This document shows positions 58,216 through 64,000 of a DNA stretch of 64,000 bases, one piece after another. Within the stretch, counting starts at the first letter, position 1, and each line of letters begins with the position of its first letter. Under the pieces are notes generated by a model. That model made no database searches, had not been told where the DNA came from, and saw only the letters and a program-made list of their open reading frames with translations. The DNA is taken from the NCBI RefSeq assembly GCF_024295805.1, contig NZ_JANCLX010000026.1:1-64000 (forward strand), given 5' to 3'. Source of the stretch: Streptomyces cucumeris. GTDB lineage: Bacteria; Actinomycetota; Actinomycetes; Streptomycetales; Streptomycetaceae. The translations under genes and the position numbers were made by a program.

Positions 58216-59876
58216 GCCGTCCCTTCCTCACGCATCGGGACGCGCACCTCGCGCTCCGCCGCCACCTCGTCGGCGCGGTCGTAGCCCGCGTCGACATGGC
58301 GGATCACGCCCATGCCCGGGTCGTTGGTGAGCACCCGGCGGATCTTCTCGCCCGCCAGCGCGGTGCCGTCGGCCACGGTGACCTGTCCGGCGTGGATGGA
58401 GCGGCCCATGCCGACGCCGCCGCCGTGGTGGAGGGAGACCCAGGAGGCGCCCGAGGCGACGTTGACCATGGCGTTGAGCAGCGGCCAGTCGGCGATGGCG
58501 TCCGAGCCGTCGAGCATGGCCTCGGTCTCGCGGTACGGGGAGGCCACCGAACCGCAGTCCAGGTGGTCACGGCCGATGGCCAGCGGGGCGGCGAGGGTGC
58601 CGTCGGCCACCATCTCGTTGAACCGCTCGCCCGCCTTGTCGCGCTCGCCGTAGCCGAGCCAGCAGATACGGGCGGGCAGCCCCTGGAAGTGCACCCGCTC
58701 CCCCGCCATCTTGATCCAGCGGGCCAGCGACTCGTTCTCCGGGAACAGCTCCAGGATCGCCTTGTCGGTGGCGGCGATGTCCTTGGGGTCGCCGGAGAGC
58801 GCGGCCCAGCGGAACGGGCCCTTGCCCTCGCAGAACAGCGGACGGATGTAGGCCGGGACGAAGCCGGGGAAGGCGAAGGCCCGCTCGTAGCCCGCCAGTT
58901 GAGCCTCGCCGCGGATGGAGTTGCCGTAGTCGAAGACCTCGGCACCGGCGTCCATGAAGCCGACCATGGCCTCGACATGCCGGGCCATGGACTCCCGCGC
59001 CCGCTGGGTGAAGTCCGCGGGCTTCTCGGCGGCGTACGAGGCCATCTCGTCGAAGTCCACACCGACCGGCAGATAGGCCAGCGGGTCGTGGGCGCTGGTC
59101 TGGTCGGTGACGATGTCGATCGGGGCGTTCATCGCGAGGAGCTGGGGGAGCAGTTCGGCCGCGTTGCCCAGGACGCCGATCGACAGCGGGCGGCGGGCGT
59201 CGCGCGCCTCGGTCGCCAGCTGGAGGGCGTGGTCCAGGCTGTCCGCCCGGACGTCCAGGTAGCGGTGCTCGATCCGGCGCTCGATGGCGCGCGGGTCGCA
59301 GTCGATGCAGATCGCCACCCCGTCGTTCATGGTGACGGCGAGCGGCTGGGCGCCGCCCATCCCGCCGAGACCGGCGGTGAGGGTGATGGTTCCGGCCAGG
59401 GTGCCGCCGAACTTCTTCTCGGCCACCGCGGCGAAGGTCTCATAGGTGCCCTGGAGGATGCCCTGGGTGCCGATGTAGATCCACGAGCCCGCGGTCATCT
59501 GGCCGTACATGGTCAGGCCCAGCGCCTCCAGGCGGCGGAACTCCTCCCAGTTGGCCCAGTCACCGACCAGATTGGAGTTGGCGATCAGCACCCGCGGCGC
59601 CCACTCGTGCGTCTGCATCACACCGACCGGACGGCCCGACTGGACGAGCATCGTCTCGTCCTGCTTGAGCGTGCGGAGGGTGTGCACCATGGCGTCGAAC
59701 GAGCGCCAGTCGCGGGCCGCCTTGCCGGTGCCGCCGTAGACGACCAGCTTGTCGGGGTGCTCGGCCACCTCCGGGTCGAGGTTGTTCTGGAGCATCCGGA
59801 GGGCGGCTTCCTGCTGCCACCCCCGGGCACTGAGCTCCGTACCGCGCGGTGCCCGTACGGGTCGCGGACCTGACAT
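58212..59876 (-). CDS. hutU: urocanate hydratase
   Basis: 554 aa. It adds water to urocanate to give imidazolonepropionate, with bound NAD+ as electrophile. Conserved blocks: [38 protein letters not shown] (NAD-binding glycines), [20 protein letters not shown], and [36 protein letters not shown] with the catalytic Cys/Asp region. ATG 59876 with GGGAGG eight bases upstream. First gene of the hut operon; its promoter overlaps an inverted repeat TATTCAC/GTGAATA. Histidine ammonia-lyase (hutH) is not in the window. Confidence 0.97.
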   Translation of the reverse strand: MSGPRPVRAPRGTELSARGWQQEAALRMLQNNLDPEVAEHPDKLVVYGGTGKAARDWRSFDAMVHTLRTLKQDETMLVQSGRPVGVMQTHEWAPRVLIANSNLVGDWANWEEFRRLEALGLTMYGQMTAGSWIYIGTQGILQGTYETFAAVAEKKFGGTLAGTITLTAGLGGMGGAQPLAVTMNDGVAICIDCDPRAIERRIEHRYLDVRADSLDHALQLATEARDARRPLSIGVLGNAAELLPQLLAMNAPIDIVTDQTSAHDPLAYLPVGVDFDEMASYAAEKPADFTQRARESMARHVEAMVGFMDAGAEVFDYGNSIRGEAQLAGYERAFAFPGFVPAYIRPLFCEGKGPFRWAALSGDPKDIAATDKAILELFPENESLARWIKMAGERVHFQGLPARICWLGYGERDKAGERFNEMVADGTLAAPLAIGRDHLDCGSVASPYRETEAMLDGSDAIADWPLLNAMVNVASGASWVSLHHGGGVGMGRSIHAGQVTVADGTALAGEKIRRVLTNDPGMGVIRHVDAGYDRADEVAAEREVRVPMREEGTA

Positions 59877-59910
59877 GGGCCGTGCCTCCCTGACGTCGAC
59901 TGGATCGAGA

Positions 59911-59947
59911 TATTCACATCTTGGCTTCAGTGAATAGAGCTAGTCAA
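59911..59947 (-). promoter_or_regulatory. hutU promoter overlapped by a TATTCAC inverted-repeat operator
   Basis: On the minus strand TTGACT (59942-59947), an 18-base spacer and CAAGAT (59918-59923). The inverted repeat TATTCAC (59911-59917) and GTGAATA (59930-59936) sits inside this promoter, with half-sites 12 bases apart. The same TATTCAC occurs at 63969-63975 in front of the RpiR-type regulator, so that regulator may bind both. Confidence 0.55.
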
Positions 59948-60119
59948 TAGCGCCGCGTCCGGGCCGCCGCGCGCACCCGGGTGGTTCACCGTGCCGTCCG
60001 TCCCGGACGCGCGGTGGCCTCATGGCCCCGGGCGGTGCCAGGACATAGCGTCACGGCGTCGCCGCCCGGTTCCGGACCCCGAAACCGCCGAGGCCACGGA
60101 CCACCGCCGAGGAGCCCCC

Positions 60120-61172
60120 GTGCCGCAGCCCGCCGCCGCCCCGGTCCCGCCGCCCGCCACCCACCGCGAGGTGCGGCTCACCGCCCGGCCGTCCGACGGA
60201 ACGCTCACCACCGGCCACTTCGACGTGGTCACCGTTCCGCTGCCCGTCCCCGGCCCCGGCCGGCTGCTGGTGCGCAACCGCCTGATGAGCGTCACCGCCG
60301 CGATGCGTCCACTGCCCCGGGGCGGTCCGGGCGCCCTCGGACTGCCGGGGCCGCTGCCGTCGGCCGAGCCCGGCGCGGTGCCGCACGGCCCCGCGGTCGG
60401 CGAGGTGATCAGCGCACCGGACGGCACCGGCCCCGCCCCCGGCACCCTGGTACGGCACTCCCTCGGCTGGCGCGAGTACGCGGTCGTGGACGCGGCCGGG
60501 GCCCTGCCGATCGACGGCGACGGGCTGCCCGACCCCGCCGCCCAGCTCTCCCAGGGCTTCCCCGCCTGGCTGGGGGTGGTGCGCGGGGCGGGCGTACGGC
60601 GCGGCGACACCGTCTTCGTCACCGGGGCCGCGGGCGGGGTGGGCTCCCTGGCCGGGCAGTTCGCCCGGCTGCACGGCGCGGCCCGGGTCATCGGCTCCAC
60701 CGGCTCCCCGGCCAAGGCCGGGCGGCTGGTCCGGGAGCTGGGGTACGACGCGGTGGTGCTGCGCGGCGGCGGGCCGGTCGAGGAGCAGCTCCGGGCGGCG
60801 GCACCCGACGGGATCGATGTGCTCGTCGACACCGTCGGCGGGGAGCAGCTCCAGGCGGCGCTCACGCTGGCCCGCCGAGGGGCCCGGTTCGCGATCCTGG
60901 GCGCGCTGTCCGCCCAGCTCTCCGGTGACCCGGCCGCCCGCACCGGGATCAGCACACTGTCGCTGGTCACCCGGGGGGTCACCCTGCGGGGCATCAGCGG
61001 CCACGACCACCAGGACGCACGGCCCGACTACACCCGCGCCTTCGGCCGGGCGCTGCGCGAGGGCACGGTGGTCTATCCGCACACCCGGCTGACGGGGATC
61101 GCCCAGGCACCGCGCGCGCTGGTCGAACTGCTCGGGGGACGGCACCTGGGGGCGGTCCTGGTGGAGCTGTGA
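60120..61172 (+). CDS. MDR-superfamily NADP-dependent oxidoreductase
   Basis: 350 aa from GTG 60120 with GAGGAG upstream; the frame extends to 59991 but without a ribosome site. Zinc-independent medium-chain reductase of the enoyl/quinone-reductase or leukotriene B4 dehydrogenase kind: TARPSDGTLTTGHFDVVTVPLP at the N-terminus, GVVRGAGVRRGDTVFVTGAAGGVGSLAGQFARLHGA with the NADPH-binding AAxGxxG, GSTGSPAKAGRLVRELGYDAVV, and DVLVDTVGGEQLQAAL. It is divergent from the hut operon and 52 bases before the decarboxylase. Substrate unknown. Confidence 0.88.
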   Translation: MPQPAAAPVPPPATHREVRLTARPSDGTLTTGHFDVVTVPLPVPGPGRLLVRNRLMSVTAAMRPLPRGGPGALGLPGPLPSAEPGAVPHGPAVGEVISAPDGTGPAPGTLVRHSLGWREYAVVDAAGALPIDGDGLPDPAAQLSQGFPAWLGVVRGAGVRRGDTVFVTGAAGGVGSLAGQFARLHGAARVIGSTGSPAKAGRLVRELGYDAVVLRGGGPVEEQLRAAAPDGIDVLVDTVGGEQLQAALTLARRGARFAILGALSAQLSGDPAARTGISTLSLVTRGVTLRGISGHDHQDARPDYTRAFGRALREGTVVYPHTRLTGIAQAPRALVELLGGRHLGAVLVEL

Positions 61173-61224
61173 CCGCGCGGGCGCACCACTGGCCAGGCCA
61201 CCGGGCGGGTGATTGGCTGAAGTC

Positions 61225-62610
61225 ATGACGTCGAACACGCTCGCGGGGGACGGGCCCGAGCGGCGGGCCGCCCGGCGCGAGACCGCCGTACGGGCCGCCG
61301 TGGAGCAGGGGCTGCTGAGCCCCGGGGAGCCGGTCGTCGGACTGCTGGACGTGACCGCGATCCGCGCCGCCGCGGCGGCGCTGCGGACCGCCTTCGACGA
61401 GGTCACCGCCCCCGGCACCGCCGTCCTGCACGCCTTCGCGGTGAAGGCCGCCGCCCTCGTGCCGGTGCTGCGGCTGCTGGCCGACGAAGGGCTGGGCTGT
61501 GAGGTGGCCAGCCCCGGTGAGCTGGCGCTGGCCCGCGCCGCGGGCGTGCCCCCGGAACGGATCGTGCTGGACTCCCCCGCCAAGACCACCGGCGAGCTGC
61601 GCGAGGCGCTGGCCGCGCGGATCGCCGTCAACGCCGACAACCCCGAGGAGCTGGACCGGCTCGACGCGCTGATCGCGCCGCGCGGCGACACCACGCCCGC
61701 GACCCCGCACGGCCCGGTCGGGCTGCGGGTCAATCCGCAGGTGGGCGGGGGCAGCATCGACGCGCTCAGCACGGCCACCGCGACCTCCAAGTTCGGGATC
61801 GCGCTCCAGGACCCGGGGGTGCGCGAGCGCGTCGTCCGCGCGGTCGCGGAGCGGCCGTGGCTGACCCGGCTGCACGCGCACACCGGCTCCCAGGGCATCC
61901 CGCTGGAGCTGATGACCGCGGGCGTCCGGGCCGTGTACGAACTGGCCGAGGAGATCAACGAGACGGTCGGCCACCGGCAGATCGACACCCTCGACATCGG
62001 TGGCGGACTGCCGGTGAACTTCGGCTCCGACGAGTTCACCCCCGGCTACCGGGACTACGCCCAACTGCTGCTGACCACCGTTCCCGGGCTCTTCGACGGC
62101 CGGTACGGGCTGGTCACCGAGTTCGGGCGGTCGCTGCTCGCCAAGTCCGGCACGGTGCTGGCCCGGGTCGAGTACGCGAAGTCCGCGGGCGGGCGGTCGA
62201 TCGCGGTCACCCACGCGGGCGCCCAGCTCGCCACCCGCACGGTCTTCGCCCCCGAGTCCTGGCCCCTGCGGATCACCGCCTACGACGCGGCGGGCCGCCC
62301 CAAGCCGACGGCACCCGGCGGTCTGGTCGCCCAGGACATCGCGGGGCCGTGCTGCTTCGCGGGCGACCTGGTGGCCCGTGACCGCCCGCTGCCTCACCTC
62401 GCCGCGGGCGATCTGGTGGGCCTGCTGGACACCGGCGCGTACTACTTCTCCAACCACTTCGCCTACAACAGCCTGCCGCGCCCCGGCGTCTACGGCTTCA
62501 CCGTGGACGGCGACGAGGTGCGGTTCGCAACGGTGCGCCCGCCCCAGACGGTCGAGGAGATCGTCACGGAGAGCGGCGGCGACCACGCCGGAAGCCTGCT
62601 GGAGGTCTGA
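61225..62610 (+). CDS. PLP-dependent decarboxylase, diaminopimelate/ornithine decarboxylase family
   Basis: 461 aa from ATG 61225 (61213 alternative). Fold III PLP enzyme. The PLP-lysine is in LHAFAVKAAALVPVLRLL (commonly AVKANP). GLGCEVASPGEL, RVNPQVGGGSI, KFGIAL, the histidine in RLHAHTGSQGIPLELM, DIGGGLPVNFGSDEF (phosphate-binding Gly loop), and C-terminal GPCCFAGDLVARDRPLP and GAYYFSNHFAYNSLPRPGVY are all diagnostic. It may decarboxylate an amino acid such as a diamino acid; it is not clearly the biosynthetic LysA, because it is not near lysine or thr genes. Possibly part of the catabolic unit controlled by the RpiR regulator. Confidence 0.88.
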   Translation: MTSNTLAGDGPERRAARRETAVRAAVEQGLLSPGEPVVGLLDVTAIRAAAAALRTAFDEVTAPGTAVLHAFAVKAAALVPVLRLLADEGLGCEVASPGELALARAAGVPPERIVLDSPAKTTGELREALAARIAVNADNPEELDRLDALIAPRGDTTPATPHGPVGLRVNPQVGGGSIDALSTATATSKFGIALQDPGVRERVVRAVAERPWLTRLHAHTGSQGIPLELMTAGVRAVYELAEEINETVGHRQIDTLDIGGGLPVNFGSDEFTPGYRDYAQLLLTTVPGLFDGRYGLVTEFGRSLLAKSGTVLARVEYAKSAGGRSIAVTHAGAQLATRTVFAPESWPLRITAYDAAGRPKPTAPGGLVAQDIAGPCCFAGDLVARDRPLPHLAAGDLVGLLDTGAYYFSNHFAYNSLPRPGVYGFTVDGDEVRFATVRPPQTVEEIVTESGGDHAGSLLEV

Positions 62611-62913
62611 CGCCCCGCACCGCGGCCACCGCCCCGGCTCGGGCCGCGGACCGGTGTACGCCGCCACCGCGCACGACGGGCCGCGCAGACGGGCCATCTC
62701 CGGCCGGGTGTCCCCGCGCCGGTCCCGCACGGCGCCCGAACGGCGGGACCGCGTACGCCACCCCGCCCCGGGCGGGCGCGAACGTGTCGTCTTCGGCCGG
62801 TGTACCGCGGCGCGTGGCGGCGGTGGGGTGGTGCGGGGGGCTGTCCGGCGTTCGGCATCCGGCGGCGCGGTCGCCGGGCCGTCCGCGCGGCGGGGCGCGG
62901 TCACCAGGGGCGG
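62611..62913. other. convergent intergenic region decarboxylase / regulator
   Basis: About 300 bases, very GC-rich, no credible gene in either strand and no clean terminator hairpin noticed. Confidence 0.4.
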
Positions 62914-63816
62914 TCAGTCCACGAACAGGCCGCGGGCCGCCGCCTTGGTGTCGAACTCCTCCAGCCGGGCCTGGGCGTCCGGGAGGCCGTCGCACATCGC
63001 TTCCAGCAGCATCCGGCCCAGCAGCATCGGGGCGCAGGCGGTGTCGAAGGCCAGCCCGGTGCCGACCGCGGCGGGCAGCAGCAGATCGCTGTGGCGGGCG
63101 ACCGGGGCGAAGGCGCTGTCCGCCACGGTGACCACGGTGAGCCCGGCCCCGCGGGCATACTCCAGGGCCTCCACGACCTCGCGCGGATGGCGCGGCAGCG
63201 CGAAGCAGAGCAGGGCGGTCGCGCCCGCGCGCTGGGCCGCGTCGATGCGGTCGGGAAGCATCGTGCCGCCCTCGTCGAGCAGCCGGACGTCCGGGTGGAC
63301 CTTGCGCGCGAAGTAGGCGAAGCCGCCCGCCTGGGCGGAGGCGGCGCGCAGCCCGAGGACCGGGAGCGGCCGGGACCCGGCCAGCAGCCGGCCGGCGCGT
63401 TCGACCGGGGCGGGGTCGGCCAGCAGGGCGGCGAGGTGGCGCAGATTGTCGATCTCGGACTGCACCGCCTGCTGGTACTCGTTGTACGCGCCCTCCTCCG
63501 CCGGCGGTTCGGCGGGCGCGACCTCGCGCAGATGCTTGCGCAGCGCGGGGTAGCCGTCGAAGCCGAGCGCGACCGCGAAGCGGGTCACCGACGGCTGGCT
63601 GACGCCCGCCAGTTCGGCGAGTTCGACGCTGGAGAGGAACGGGGCGTCCGCGGCCCGCCGCACCATGCAGTGGGCGATCCGGCGCTGGGTCGGGGTGAGC
63701 CGGTGACCCTCGAAGAGCGCCTGGAGCCGGGCGGCGCCGCCCCCGGTCTCGGTCCCGGCATCGGTCCCGGCGTCGGTCCCCGCGGCGTCCGGCGCCGCCC
63801 CGTTGTCGGTCCTCAT
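62914..63816 (-). CDS. MurR/RpiR family transcriptional regulator
   Basis: 300 aa from ATG 63816 with AGGAGG nine bases upstream; the in-frame extension to 63993 would overlap the promoter. The N-terminus is Ala/Gly/Thr-rich (about 1-25). Then a helix-turn-helix (about 30-105: LTPTQRRIAHCMVRRA, FLSSVELAELAGVSQPSVTRFAVALGFDGYPALRKHL). A SIS ligand domain follows (about 130-280: LPVLGLRAASAQAGGFAYFARKVHPDVRLLDEG, ATALLCFALPRHPREVVEALEYARGAGLTVVTVAD). SIS proteins sense sugar phosphates or other metabolites. The shared TATTCAC motif suggests control of the hut genes and of itself. Confidence 0.9.
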   Translation of the reverse strand: MRTDNGAAPDAAGTDAGTDAGTETGGGAARLQALFEGHRLTPTQRRIAHCMVRRAADAPFLSSVELAELAGVSQPSVTRFAVALGFDGYPALRKHLREVAPAEPPAEEGAYNEYQQAVQSEIDNLRHLAALLADPAPVERAGRLLAGSRPLPVLGLRAASAQAGGFAYFARKVHPDVRLLDEGGTMLPDRIDAAQRAGATALLCFALPRHPREVVEALEYARGAGLTVVTVADSAFAPVARHSDLLLPAAVGTGLAFDTACAPMLLGRMLLEAMCDGLPDAQARLEEFDTKAAARGLFVD

Positions 63817-63968
63817 CGCGTCCGTCCTCCTGGCCTCGCACTGTCCGGCATATGAGACATCCTCCCGGTCACTCCGGCCCGAACGTGCCCTACTCCCACG
63901 GCGGCCCGGCGTTCCGTCCCATATTGCGAACAGAAGATACCGCCGATCAACGCAGACCTCTTGACTTC

Positions 63969-63975
63969 TATTCAC
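63969..63975. promoter_or_regulatory. half-site TATTCAC upstream of the RpiR-type gene
   Basis: TATTCAC, preceded by C, lies about 155 bases upstream of the regulator's ATG. It matches the half-sites in the hutU promoter at 59911-59917 and 59930-59936. Near it are the direct repeats GCATGACT (63979-63999 region). Confidence 0.4.
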
Positions 63976-64000
63976 TCGCGCATGACTGTGCATGACTATA

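Overview
The window reads as chromosomal DNA of a Streptomyces or very close relative. The DNA is very GC-rich, many genes start with GTG, and gene pairs often overlap by 4 bp (ATGA or GTGA). It carries whiB, F420 biosynthesis genes, five LytR-CpsA-Psr (LCP) proteins, LAXTG/LPXTG surface proteins and a partner-switching sigma-factor module. No tRNA, phage, insertion sequence or CRISPR array was seen. Functions come from motif and family recognition by eye; no database search was run.

Layout. 1-577: leader and promoters of a ribosomal RNA operon transcribed leftward; the 16S gene lies outside the window. 578-6892: a hypothetical gene, ahcY, a fructose PTS permease with a very long linker, and a cation efflux protein. 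6986-18902: a leftward block making mannose phosphates (manA, a TobH-like SIS protein, Trm112, phosphomannomutase), DUF3499, an oppositely oriented degenerate metallopeptidase, DUF5719, a giant membrane glycosyltransferase, and whiB. 19456-22404: cysteine dioxygenase and F420 genes fbiA-fbiB. 22559-24050: a poly-G tract and two inverted copies of a MITE-like element around a DNA glycosylase gene. 24085-42854: cell-envelope and housekeeping genes, namely sugar-1-phosphate nucleotidyltransferase, PGRP-type amidase, TIGR03089 protein, five LCP enzymes, a second glycosyltransferase, thioesterase, acyl-CoA dehydrogenase, UDP-glucose dehydrogenase-like protein, dipeptidase and purEK. 43016-47330: GtrA protein, a two-component system and a peptide transporter. 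47409-51672: a four-gene leftward surface-protein operon with one LPQTG and one LAETG protein plus two membrane-anchored partners, one resembling WxL-interacting proteins. 52008-54270: anti-sigma, anti-anti-sigma and SigB/F-type sigma factor. 54366-59876: histidine utilisation operon hutU - M20 amidohydrolase - hutF - hutI. 60120-64000: oxidoreductase, PLP decarboxylase and an RpiR-type regulator that shares a TATTCAC motif with the hutU promoter.

How the genes fit together. The manA-pmm-nucleotidyltransferase set would supply GDP-mannose or related sugar nucleotides. The glycosyltransferases would build envelope glycans, and the LCP proteins would transfer them to the wall. The order manA - TobH - pmm - DUF3499 - metallopeptidase - whiB - fbiA - fbiB - nucleotidyltransferase - LCP/TIGR03089 matches, from memory, the mycobacterial Rv3255c-Rv3268 region. 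The most novel-looking items are the WxL-like surface operon, the paired inverted elements around the glycosylase, the Tyr/Gly/Gln-rich tail of the giant glycosyltransferase, and the about 260-residue insert in FruA.
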